This document shows positions 54,256 through 64,000 of a stretch of DNA of 64,000 nucleotides, in pieces. The position numbers and the translations under genes were made by a program. Source of the stretch: Bermanella sp. WJH001. GTDB taxonomy: Bacteria > Pseudomonadota > Gammaproteobacteria > Pseudomonadales > Oceanobacteraceae. Numbering within the stretch: position 1 is the first letter of the stretch; each line of letters begins with the position of its first letter. The stretch covers positions 667,155 through 731,154 of the forward strand of contig NZ_JASJOO010000003.1 in NCBI RefSeq assembly GCF_030070105.1, given 5' to 3'. Below the pieces are notes generated by a model. The model was not told the origin of the DNA and did no database searches. It worked only from the letters and a program-made list of their open reading frames with translations.

Positions 54256-54792
54256 ATGGCTGAAAAGTTAATCGTATTAGACCGTGACGGTGTCATTAAC
54301 TACGACAGTGACAACTACATCAAAACCGTCGACGAATGGATTCCTTTACCAGGCTCAATGGAAGCCATTGGAAAACTGACTCAAGCGGGTTACAAAATTG
54401 CAGTCGCCACAAATCAGTCTGGCATTTCACGCGGGTATTTTAGTATTGAAACCCTTAACGCAATGCATGACAAAATGATCAAACTGGCTGACGAGCATGG
54501 CGGCAAATTTGATTTTATCGCCTACTGCCCACACGGCCCAGATGATGGTTGTGACTGCCGTAAACCGTTACCTGGTTTGATTCACCAAATTGAAAACACA
54601 CTCGGCCTATCAGTAAGAGATTGCTACATGGTAGGTGATAGTTTGCGTGATTTAGAAGCAGGCGTTGCAGCCGGCATGAAACCCGTTTTAGTTAAAACCG
54701 GTAAAGGTGAACGCACGTTAGAAAAAGGGTTTGAACTTGAGAATGTATTAGTTAAACAAGATTTATTTGAACTAGTAAATGATTTAGTTTGA
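54256..54792 (+). CDS. gmhB: D-glycero-beta-D-manno-heptose-1,7-bisphosphate 7-phosphatase
   Basis: A 178-residue HAD-family phosphatase in ADP-heptose synthesis for lipopolysaccharide. The HAD nucleophile motif is IVLDRDGVINYDSDNYIK (residues 6-23). VATNQSGISRGYFS is motif II, the zinc loop shows CPHGPDDGCDCRKP, and MVGDSLRDLEAG is the C-terminal motif. The ATG at 54256 is chosen because the upstream in-frame part runs through the glyS terminator. Confidence 0.95.
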   Translation: MAEKLIVLDRDGVINYDSDNYIKTVDEWIPLPGSMEAIGKLTQAGYKIAVATNQSGISRGYFSIETLNAMHDKMIKLADEHGGKFDFIAYCPHGPDDGCDCRKPLPGLIHQIENTLGLSVRDCYMVGDSLRDLEAGVAAGMKPVLVKTGKGERTLEKGFELENVLVKQDLFELVNDLV

Positions 54793-54824
54793 TAATTTTT
54801 TTAAAGAAATAAAAATATATTTTT

Positions 54825-54852
54825 GCCCTAATTATTTAGGGCATTTTTTTTT
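54825..54852 (+). terminator. terminator after gmhB
   Basis: Stem GCCCTAA / TTAGGGC with loop TTAT, followed by A and T9. Confidence 0.88.
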
Positions 54853-54903
54853 ACGCTTGTTTTATACTAGCTCACCTTTTGAATCATAATCACTGGAATT
54901 TGT

Positions 54904-55446
54904 GTGAAGTTTTTAATATGTAGTCTTACATTGTTAATGTTTAACTCTTATAGCTTTGCTGCTAAAGATGATATCTATTTAGAATACGGTATCGGTGCAA
55001 GTAAACTGTTTTCATTCAACAAAGAGTCTAATAAGGTTCTTGAAAACTACTCGACAGCCCCTTCTTTAAAATTATTGATAGGCAGTCGCTTAAATAAATC
55101 AAAAACTATTTGGTTTGAACTTGGTTATTCTTACAATGGCGAAATGACTTTTGAAGATGTTTCATTTAATAGCCAGTCGTTTTTTGCAGGACTAAAACTG
55201 ACAACTAACCCAATGAAATCATTTTCTATGTTTGCACGCTCTGGCGCAGGTAAAACACAAAGCACAACCAGTGTTAAAGGCCAAGACGCTACATCAAACC
55301 AAAGCATGCATTACTATGGCGGAGCAGGATTGTCTTATCGCTTCGACATTAAACGTTCCGGTGCATTAGAAATTCAGCATATTAATGACGGTAGTTCTGA
55401 TGAAGCTATTAACGGTGTGTTTTTAAGCTTTAATCAGTTTATTTAA
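54904..55446 (+). CDS. outer-membrane beta-barrel-like protein
   Basis: A 180-residue exported protein. The signal peptide (MKFLICSLTLLMFNSYSFAA) is followed by alternating beta strands (IYLEYGIGASKLFSF, TIWFELGYSYNGEMT, SMHYYGGAGLSYRFD) ending in an aromatic residue region (VFLSFNQFI), as in small eight-stranded barrels of the OmpA/OmpW/acyloxyacyl hydrolase-like type. The family is not certain. Translation starts at GTG. The gene is more AT-rich than gmhB and gyrB next to it. Confidence 0.7.
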   Translation: MKFLICSLTLLMFNSYSFAAKDDIYLEYGIGASKLFSFNKESNKVLENYSTAPSLKLLIGSRLNKSKTIWFELGYSYNGEMTFEDVSFNSQSFFAGLKLTTNPMKSFSMFARSGAGKTQSTTSVKGQDATSNQSMHYYGGAGLSYRFDIKRSGALEIQHINDGSSDEAINGVFLSFNQFI

Positions 55447-55461
55447 TTTATAAACCCCATT

Positions 55462-55499
55462 AAAAAACCCGCTTAGGTTAAAAACTTAAGCGGGTTTTT
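55462..55499. terminator. bidirectional terminator before gyrB 3' end
   Basis: Stem AAAAACCCGCTTA / TAAGCGGGTTTTT between the convergent barrel-protein gene and gyrB. Confidence 0.9.
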
Positions 55500-55522
55500 A
55501 TTTTAGTTATCAAAACTTATGA

Positions 55523-57952
<2,430 letters not shown>

Positions 57953-57973
57953 TCAGACTCCTGGCAGAACTGT

Positions 57974-59059
57974 TTATTCTTGATTTAAGGTCCCATGTTC
58001 CACGTGGAACGTTTTGATAAGGCTTTGTGGGGACCAACAATCCGCTATTTGATCTGCTTCAACAGCGGTAACAAAGACCTGACATTCTAATTCTTCTAGG
58101 AGGCTACATAAAGCTTTTCTGTGGTTAATATCCAGTTCTGCGCACAAATCGTCCACAAGGAAGATACAGGGGCGATTTGAGGCCTCTCGATAGATTTGTG
58201 CCTGTGCTAATTTAAGGGCACACACAACCATTTTCTGCTGCCCTCGGGATAAAACATCCATAGCTGGCTGGTTATTGGCTTTAATCCGCAAATCTGCTCG
58301 CTGTGGGCCCAGTTGTGTAAAACCCATCTTGAGATCACTTAACCAGCTTTCCTCAAGCAATTCTAAGTAATCTCTATCCTTACCCCAACCTTGATAAAAA
58401 CCCATGCTTATACCTAGCTCAGGATTCAACCGATGCATAAACGTATCAAATACGGGTTTTAATCGCTTGATATAGCCCTGCCGATAACCATTAATGATAT
58501 CTGCGTATTTTGAAAGGGACTCATGCCAAATTAACCTTTCCCCTTCACTGGCACCGCCATTACGCAATAATGCATTTCGAGTTTGATGTGCTTTTTTAAA
58601 ATTACGCCATACATTGATAAAGTTTGGTTCCACGTGGAACACTCCCCAATCAATATACTCACGCCTTAGCTGAGGACTACCCTCAAGCAACCTAAACATG
58701 GTTGGATCAAGCAACTGAACAGGCAGAATTGACGCCAACTCTGCTGCACTTTGTAACCATTCGCCATTTAACTTAATTCGACGCTCCCCCTTCAGGTTGC
58801 GCTCAACACCTAGCTGATAATTGCTTTTTTCAAAGCCAAGCTTACAAAAAGCAGTAAAGGCTTCACTACCCTGTTGAATTAAGTTCTTTTGCTTGTGGGT
58901 TCGAAAACTTTTGCAGTACGCCAAATAATATATGGCTTCAAGTAAACTGGTTTTACCTGAGCCATTCTCACCGTATATCAAATTAATTTGAGCACTGGGT
59001 GTTATGGTTAAAGGGGATAAGTTACGCACCCCTTGCAGCATCAAACTATCAATACTCAT
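57974..59059 (-). CDS. recF: DNA replication/repair protein RecF
   Basis: A 361-residue SMC-like ATPase that helps load RecA at gaps. Walker A is GENGSGKTSL (about residues 30-39), and the signature/Walker B region is SRGQQKMVVCALKLAQAQIY and FLVDDLCAELD. Length is typical (about 360). It lies 24 bases before gyrB. A terminator-like hairpin separates it from dnaN. Confidence 0.97.
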   Translation of the reverse strand: MSIDSLMLQGVRNLSPLTITPSAQINLIYGENGSGKTSLLEAIYYLAYCKSFRTHKQKNLIQQGSEAFTAFCKLGFEKSNYQLGVERNLKGERRIKLNGEWLQSAAELASILPVQLLDPTMFRLLEGSPQLRREYIDWGVFHVEPNFINVWRNFKKAHQTRNALLRNGGASEGERLIWHESLSKYADIINGYRQGYIKRLKPVFDTFMHRLNPELGISMGFYQGWGKDRDYLELLEESWLSDLKMGFTQLGPQRADLRIKANNQPAMDVLSRGQQKMVVCALKLAQAQIYREASNRPCIFLVDDLCAELDINHRKALCSLLEELECQVFVTAVEADQIADCWSPQSLIKTFHVEHGTLNQE

Positions 59060-59123
59060 AAGTCTTTGATTTTAAATAGCTTTTAAAAGGGATTTGGGGC
59101 ATTGATTTTCTTATTAAAAAGCA

Positions 59124-59153
59124 AAAAAGGGGCTGTATTATCAGCCCCTTTTT
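59124..59153 (-). terminator. hairpin between dnaN and recF
   Basis: Stem AAAAAGGGGCTG / CAGCCCCTTTTT with a short loop. On the minus strand it ends in T6, about 40 bases after the dnaN stop. It probably attenuates expression of recF-gyrB. Confidence 0.85.
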
Positions 59154-59192
59154 CAATTAGATTTAAACGCCATATCGCTCGATATGTCGCTT

Positions 59193-60296
59193 TTATAATC
59201 TCATTGGCATAACAACATAAAGTGAGTCACCACCCTCTACTTCTTCCATCACAGCAGAAGAGTTAGCATCGGCCAGTGTCATCTTCATATCATCGCCATC
59301 AAGCACCGACAGCACATCTTGTAGGTAGCTTACATTAAACCCAATTTCTAAAGAGTCATATTGGTAGTCAACACCAATACTTTCTTCAGCTTGTTCTTGC
59401 TCAGGGTTATTAGCAACCACTTGAAGTGTGTTTTCATCTAACAGTAGACGTACACCACGGTACTTTTCGTTCGATAAGATAGCGGTGCGCTGGAAAACCT
59501 GACGAAGCGCTTGGCGATCAGCTATTAATACTTTATTACCATTACGAGGAATAACACGCTCATAATCAGGGAATTTCCCGTCAACCAGCTTAGAGGTGAA
59601 AATATATTCACCCACTTTCGCACGAATATGGTTATTGCTTAGCATTAACTCAACCGTGGCTTCTGGGTCTGTCATTAATTTCGCTAATTCTAAAACCGCT
59701 TTGCGAGGCACGATTACCTGGGTTTTGCCTTCCATCTCTAAAGAAACCGGCACACCACAAGTGGCAAGACGGTGACCATCCGTCGCAACCGCACGCAATT
59801 GGTCTGCTTTTACTTCTAATAACAAACCATTTAAATAATACCGAACGTCCTGTTGCGCCATGGCAAAGGCTGTACGGTCAATAACACGACGAAGCTGAGC
59901 CTGAGGCACATTCACTGTAATAGTGGCTTCTATGTCGTCTACGTTTGGAAATTCATTTGCAGGCAGGCTCGATAATACAAACTTACTGCGACCCGCTTGT
60001 AATTGAACTCGGTGATCATCTTGGCTAATCACAATGGTGCTTTGATCAGGCAAAGATTTACAAATATCCATTAATTTTTTAGCCGGTACCGTAATTTCAC
60101 CGTCAACGCCTGCTTCTAACAGTTGCGCATTACCTACCATTTCAACTTCAAGGTCAGTACCAGTTAAAGATAACTGATCCCCTTTAACTTCAAGAAGAAC
60201 GTTGGACAATACAGGTAACGTTTGACGACGTTCAACAACGCCAGCAACCAACTGTAGTGGCTTAAGTAGGGCTTCCCTAGTGATTGTGAGTTTCAT
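59193..60296 (-). CDS. dnaN: DNA polymerase III beta sliding clamp
   Basis: A 367-residue ring-clamp protein with three similar domains (KLTITREALLKPLQLVAGVV; LRRVIDRTAFAMAQQDVRYY; LRQVFQRTAILSNEKYRGVR). The C-terminus ends YVVMPMRL, the standard MPMRL end. It tethers polymerase III to DNA. It lies 13 bases after dnaA. Confidence 0.98.
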   Translation of the reverse strand: MKLTITREALLKPLQLVAGVVERRQTLPVLSNVLLEVKGDQLSLTGTDLEVEMVGNAQLLEAGVDGEITVPAKKLMDICKSLPDQSTIVISQDDHRVQLQAGRSKFVLSSLPANEFPNVDDIEATITVNVPQAQLRRVIDRTAFAMAQQDVRYYLNGLLLEVKADQLRAVATDGHRLATCGVPVSLEMEGKTQVIVPRKAVLELAKLMTDPEATVELMLSNNHIRAKVGEYIFTSKLVDGKFPDYERVIPRNGNKVLIADRQALRQVFQRTAILSNEKYRGVRLLLDENTLQVVANNPEQEQAEESIGVDYQYDSLEIGFNVSYLQDVLSVLDGDDMKMTLADANSSAVMEEVEGGDSLYVVMPMRL

Positions 60297-60309
60297 GCCT
60301 TTCCCGCTC

Positions 60310-61746
60310 TTAACTGGTCAGTGACCGCAATAGGTTTTTATAATCTTCGCTTATGTCTGCGTTGGTTTCACGCAGTTCTTTTATTTTACGAACGCCATGC
60401 AGAACCGTGGTGTGATCCCGCCCACCAAATGCATTACCGATCTCAGGCAAGCTATGGTTGGTTAATTCTTTACTGAGTGCCATGGCCACTTGTCTTGGCC
60501 TAGCTACTGACCGAGAACGTCGTTTTGATAATAAATCGGCCACTTTAATTTTGTAATATTCGGCAACAATGCGTTGAATATTATCAATACTGACCTGCTT
60601 GTCTTGTAATGCCAATAGGTCTTTTAAGCTTTCTTTGATAAATGGCAATGTTATCTTAGATCCGGTGAAGGCGGCGTTGGCAATAACGCGTTTTAATGCC
60701 CCTTCTAGCTCACGCACATTGGATCGGATTTTCTGAGCAACAAAAAAGGCCGCTTCATGGGGAAGATCAATACCTTCCTGTTCAGCCTTCTTCATTAATA
60801 TGGCTACACGGGTTTCTAACTCAGGTGGCTCAACCGCCACCGTTAGACCCCAACCAAAACGACTTTTAAGACGGTCTTCCAATCCATCGATTTCTTTGGG
60901 GTAGCGATCACAGGTCAAAATCATCTGCTGACCACCTTCTAATAAAGCATTAAAGGTGTGAAAGAATTCTTCTTGGCTGCGCTCTTTACCTGCAAAAAAC
61001 TGAATATCATCGATCAATAAAGCATCAACCGAACGGTAATAACGCTTAAATTCATTAATTGCGTTTAATTGTAGGGCCTTCACCATATCAGCCACAAAGC
61101 GTTCAGAATGCAAATAAACCACTTTAGCATTGGGGTTTTGGCTTTGAATATGATTACCCACAGCGTGCATTAAGTGAGTTTTACCTAAACCAACCCCACC
61201 ATATATAAAGAGTGGGTTGTAAGAACCACCTGCATTTTGCGAAACCTGCTGAGCAGCCGCATGAGCCAGTTGGTTGGATTTACCTTCAACAAACGTATCA
61301 AAGGTAAAACGTTTATTAAGGCTGCTCTGATGTTGAATACTGCCTTCAACTTGAACCTTACGTTTAGGCTCCTTAATAACAGCTGGGCTTGAAGCCTGAG
61401 GTTTAGCCGCTATTTGAGAGCTTTGTGCAGGCTCTGACGCGATTCGCGGCTCAACCTTTGGTTCAGGTTTAACTGGCGCAGGCGCGATAAAGGCAGGCGC
61501 ACTAGATTGTGCCCCGATATCCAACTGAAACGACAAAACTTGCCCACCATTCAATTCTTCAAGCAAAGATTGAATACGGTTAGAAAATTTATCTTTCACC
61601 CAATCCTTAACAAATCGGTTTGGGGCAGACACAACCAAGCCAGAATCAGTTTCACTGGCTCTTAGTGGGCGTATCCAAGTATTAAATTGTTGTGCCGGTA
61701 ACTCATCTTGCAAGCACCTGACGCATTCATCCCATAATGCCAGCAC
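60310..61746 (-). CDS. dnaA: chromosomal replication initiator DnaA
   Basis: A 478-residue initiator. Domain I (1-80; [20 protein letters not shown]) is followed by a proline/alanine-rich linker (85-135). The AAA+ domain has Walker A GGVGLGKT (183-190) and Walker B LLIDDIQF (243-250). Domain IV has the box-binding motif [11 protein letters not shown] near the C-terminus. Translation starts at GTG, as in E. coli. The clustered DnaA boxes right upstream support autoregulation and an origin there. Confidence 0.98.
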   Translation of the reverse strand: MLALWDECVRCLQDELPAQQFNTWIRPLRASETDSGLVVSAPNRFVKDWVKDKFSNRIQSLLEELNGGQVLSFQLDIGAQSSAPAFIAPAPVKPEPKVEPRIASEPAQSSQIAAKPQASSPAVIKEPKRKVQVEGSIQHQSSLNKRFTFDTFVEGKSNQLAHAAAQQVSQNAGGSYNPLFIYGGVGLGKTHLMHAVGNHIQSQNPNAKVVYLHSERFVADMVKALQLNAINEFKRYYRSVDALLIDDIQFFAGKERSQEEFFHTFNALLEGGQQMILTCDRYPKEIDGLEDRLKSRFGWGLTVAVEPPELETRVAILMKKAEQEGIDLPHEAAFFVAQKIRSNVRELEGALKRVIANAAFTGSKITLPFIKESLKDLLALQDKQVSIDNIQRIVAEYYKIKVADLLSKRRSRSVARPRQVAMALSKELTNHSLPEIGNAFGGRDHTTVLHGVRKIKELRETNADISEDYKNLLRSLTS

Positions 61747-62150
61747 GGCTGGACTCCATCTTTAAACAGCAGAGCATTGTACCAATTTTATTAAAGTTAT
61801 CCACAGAAACCCTGTTAAACTGTTGTGGATTACATATGTGTATAAACGGGACGGAATTGTGAATAACCACTAAAAGATTACCTGTTGTGTATAACCACTC
61901 ATTTCATCAACAAGTTATCTTGCAGTTTTACTCAGTTTTTACGTTCTATATACAAGGGTTATCATCTCTGTAAAGCATTGTATTTAAAGGGCTAAAAGCA
62001 CTTATACACAGATTTTAACGTTACTAATATTAATAACTAATCATAAAAAACATATAAAACATACATATATATTTATTTTATATTCTTAATCACATGTAAA
62101 AAAATAAAACGGCTTCAGAATAAATATATTCGAATTAACCAAAAGATTGA
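61747..62150. other. oriC: replication origin oriC
   Basis: The 404-base gap between dnaA and rpmH holds six DnaA-box matches to TTATNCACA: 61797 (TTATCCACA), 61824 (reverse, one mismatch), 61837, 61858 and 61886 (all reverse, perfect), and 62002 (forward, TTATACACA). A very AT-rich stretch (62025-62115), with TATATATTTATTTTATATT-like sequence, is a suitable unwinding element. The gene order dnaA-oriC-rpmH is the standard gammaproteobacterial (Pseudomonas-type) origin. Confidence 0.9.
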
Positions 62151-62179
62151 TTGAATACATTGTGTGTTTTCAATACAAT
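62151..62179 (+). promoter_or_regulatory. sigma-70 promoter of rpmH
   Basis: TTGAAT (62151-62156), 17-base spacer, TACAAT (62174-62179). The transcript would start near 62186, about 37 bases before the rpmH start codon. Confidence 0.75.
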
Positions 62180-62222
62180 CCGCTCCCTAATTTTTATTGA
62201 TAACCAGTTTGAGAGACAAGGC

Positions 62223-62357
62223 ATGAAACGTACTTTTCAACCTAGCGTCCTAAAGCGCAAGCGTACTCACGGCTTCCGCGCACGTATGGCAACTAAAAGC
62301 GGCCGCCAAATTTTGGCTCGTCGTCGTGCCAAAGGCCGTAAGCAACTTACTGCTTAA
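62223..62357 (+). CDS. rpmH: 50S ribosomal protein L34
   Basis: A 44-residue, strongly basic protein ([20 protein letters not shown] ... [12 protein letters not shown]), the exact family length. The ATG at 62223 is fixed by the invariant MKRTFQPS start. rnpA follows after 5 bases, the universal rpmH-rnpA pair. Confidence 0.98.
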   Translation: MKRTFQPSVLKRKRTHGFRARMATKSGRQILARRRAKGRKQLTA

Positions 62358-62362
62358 TCGCA

Positions 62363-62752
62363 ATGACCAGCACGGTATTCCCGCGCCACGTTAGACTTCT
62401 GACGGCTGGGGATTATCGAAGGGTATTCGACCAAGCAGACGCCAAAGCCCAATCGAAACAGATCTTAATTCTAGCAAGACGAAATGAATTAGGCGCTGCA
62501 AGACTGGGCTTAGTTGTGGCGAAGAAACATGCCAAACGTGCCGTTGATCGCAATCAGATTAAACGCATCGTGAGGGAGAGTTTTCGCCATCACCAGTTCG
62601 AGTTAGAAAACTTTGATTGTGTTGTACTGTCGCGAGCCGGTGCAAAAGATTTGGATAAGTCCGAATTAAGACACATGGTGGACCAACTTTGGACACGGTT
62701 AAGGCAAAAACCAAATGGCAACCGTTCCAGACAAAAACCACGTAAGCGATAA
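62363..62752 (+). CDS. rnpA: ribonuclease P protein component
   Basis: A 129-residue basic protein that helps the RNase P RNA cut tRNA precursors. Signatures: [40 protein letters not shown] and [11 protein letters not shown] (the RNR-type motif). The last 38 bases overlap yidD, as in many genomes. Confidence 0.96.
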   Translation: MTSTVFPRHVRLLTAGDYRRVFDQADAKAQSKQILILARRNELGAARLGLVVAKKHAKRAVDRNQIKRIVRESFRHHQFELENFDCVVLSRAGAKDLDKSELRHMVDQLWTRLRQKPNGNRSRQKPRKR

Positions 62753-62996
62753 ACCTTCGGTTTTGACCAATTTTATTGCCTTACCTATCCGTTTTTACCG
62801 CATTGGTATCAGTCCTTTGTTACCAAGTCGTTGCCGTCACCTCCCTACTTGTTCAGAATACGCCCTCGAAGCACTAGAAATGCATGGTCCTTTCCGTGGT
62901 CTGTGGCTAAGTATTAAGCGAATTGGACGATGTCATCCGTGGGGCACCCATGGATATGACCCAGTTCCCCATAAAGAATTATCTAATAAGAGCTAA
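62715..62996 (+). CDS. yidD: membrane protein insertion efficiency factor YidD
   Basis: A 93-residue membrane-associated protein that assists YidC-mediated insertion. The core is [40 protein letters not shown] and [14 protein letters not shown], with three conserved cysteines. It overlaps rnpA and lies 6 bases before yidC. Confidence 0.95.
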   Translation: MATVPDKNHVSDKPSVLTNFIALPIRFYRIGISPLLPSRCRHLPTCSEYALEALEMHGPFRGLWLSIKRIGRCHPWGTHGYDPVPHKELSNKS

Positions 62997-63002
62997 TTAA
63001 CA

Positions 63003-64000
63003 ATGGATGCAAGAAGAGCAATCATTCTGATCGGCATAGCAGTAATTTCGTATATGCTGGTATTGCAGTGGAATGACGATTACGGCAAGCGCCCTGTTAC
63101 ACAAAACGTTATGACATCACAATCATCGGTGTCGTCATCCCCTGATATTTCATCGGGTCAGTCACAATCTGCTAACCAAGATATTCCTGATGTAAGCAGT
63201 GATGAGCCTAAGCTTGAAGAAGCCAGCTTGGTTACCTCTACTGACTTAATTGAAGTGCAAACTGATGTATTAGATATCCGTATTAACTCTCAAGGCGGTG
63301 ATATCGTTTATGCGGCGTTAAAAGCATTTCCTCAATCTCTTGAAGATAAAAACATTCCATTTGTTTTATTAGAACAAAGCAACATGCGCACGTTTGTGGC
63401 ACAAAGTGGTTTAGTGGGCCAAGACGGAATTGATAAAAACGGTCGTGCGTTATTTTCGACTTCAAGCAGTCAGTATCAAATGGCTGATGGTGAAGATGAA
63501 TTAGTGGTTACCCTTTCAGTTGTTAAAAACGACGTAACCATCAATAAAGTATTCAAGTTTAAGCGTGGTAATTACTTGGTTGATGTGGGTTATGAGGTGA
63601 ATAACCAGTCGGCTAATGCTTGGAAAGCCAATTTCTATGCTCAGTTCAAGCGTGATAAAAGCCCTGACCCGTCTAGCATGGAATCTATGGGAATGGCGTC
63701 ATACTTAGGTGCGGCGGTTACTCGTCCTTCTGAGCGTTATTTCAAAATTGATTTTGATGATATGGAAGAAGCACGCTTTAAAGAAACCATCCAAGGTGGT
63801 TGGGCTGCATTTTTACAGCATTACTTCTTAAGTGCTTGGGTACCCAATGCTGATCAGACTCATACTTACAATACCCGTAAAGCGGGCAACAACTACATTG
63901 TCGGTTACTATGACGAAGCATTGAATGTAGCTGCTGGCGAGCAGTCATCTACTTTCACCAGCTTATACCTTGGCCCTAAAGACCAGGACCGTTTAGCTGA
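63003..64000 (+). CDS. yidC: membrane protein insertase YidC (partial, 5' part)
   Basis: The frame is open from the ATG at 63003 to the window end, 332 residues so far of about 550. The N-terminal helix (AIILIGIAVISYMLVLQWND) is followed by a Ser/Gln-rich linker and the large periplasmic P1 domain (VLDIRINSQGGDIVYAALKA; VTLSVVKNDVTINKVFKFKR; GGWAAFLQHYFLSAWVPN). YidC inserts inner-membrane proteins alone or with SecYEG. The catalytic membrane domain lies beyond the window. Confidence 0.97.
   Translation, partial: MDARRAIILIGIAVISYMLVLQWNDDYGKRPVTQNVMTSQSSVSSSPDISSGQSQSANQDIPDVSSDEPKLEEASLVTSTDLIEVQTDVLDIRINSQGGDIVYAALKAFPQSLEDKNIPFVLLEQSNMRTFVAQSGLVGQDGIDKNGRALFSTSSSQYQMADGEDELVVTLSVVKNDVTINKVFKFKRGNYLVDVGYEVNNQSANAWKANFYAQFKRDKSPDPSSMESMGMASYLGAAVTRPSERYFKIDFDDMEEARFKETIQGGWAAFLQHYFLSAWVPNADQTHTYNTRKAGNNYIVGYYDEALNVAAGEQSSTFTSLYLGPKDQDRLA

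Overview
The window is chromosomal DNA of a gammaproteobacterium and runs through the replication origin. Gene content and neighbourhoods resemble Pseudomonas (oxyR-recG-HDOD gene, rubredoxin-ubiC-ubiA-phoBR-pst, aroE-hemF-tsaC-dprA-LysM-def-fmt-rsmB-trkA, glyQS-gmhB, gyrB-recF-dnaN-dnaA-oriC-rpmH-rnpA-yidD-yidC). Base composition looks AT-richer than in Pseudomonas. My best guess is a marine Oceanospirillales relative (Oleispira, Bermanella or Thalassolituus type); this is inferred from gene order and protein style, not from a database match.

Layout. 1-2000: rpmG followed by two decayed tandem copies of its 3' end, then an AT-rich orphan gene with leucine-rich segments. 2000-14700: mutM, a YeeZ-like dehydrogenase, oxyR-recG, an HDOD protein, a symporter/SCP2 operon, an HU protein, rubredoxin and its reductase (the rubredoxin is short and easily missed), and ubiC-ubiA. 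14650-29000: the phosphate regulon, phoB-phoR on the plus strand and pstS-pstC-pstA-pstB-phoU on the minus strand, with Pho boxes before phoB and pstS. Between the two halves lie a CheY-like regulator, a DUF2971 gene, a large non-coding RNA locus, an S1/P1 nuclease, a DUF3392 protein, a small MshEN-like protein and tRNA-Thr. 29100-34230: a split TRAP transporter, a YciA-type thioesterase, a lipoprotein and several repeats (a heptamer tandem array, REP-like palindromes, a nested inverted repeat). 34234-48450: uvrD, a HexR-like regulator, aroE-hemF-tsaC-dprA, a LysM protein, def-fmt-rsmB-trkA and trkH. 48675-55450: a TPR response regulator with a partner ATPase, glyQS, gmhB and an outer-membrane-like protein. 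55500-64000: gyrB-recF-dnaN-dnaA, oriC, rpmH-rnpA-yidD-yidC (yidC runs off the end).

The most interesting item is the 1.1 kb gene-free stretch at 18664-19751. It carries an 18-bp palindrome matching the GacA/UvrY binding site at 17 of 18 positions. About 180 bp further on comes an RNA of about 800 nt with some 37 GGA triplets, many in hairpin loops. This is the signature of a CsrA/RsmA-sequestering RNA (CsrB/CsrC/RsmX/Y/Z class), but roughly twice the length of E. coli CsrB. Part of its length comes from three nearly identical 117-bp tandem units plus diverged flanking units, so the sponge seems to have grown by recent module amplification.

How the parts work together. PhoR/PhoB senses phosphate limitation and should activate pstSCAB-phoU and its own operon through the two Pho boxes. 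The GacA-type site would place the giant sRNA under a Gac/Rsm-type cascade. The origin-proximal half is core replication, translation and potassium-uptake housekeeping. Accessory material is confined to the rpmG-mutM gap, the sRNA region, and the repeat-rich intervals around 31600 and 33600-34230.
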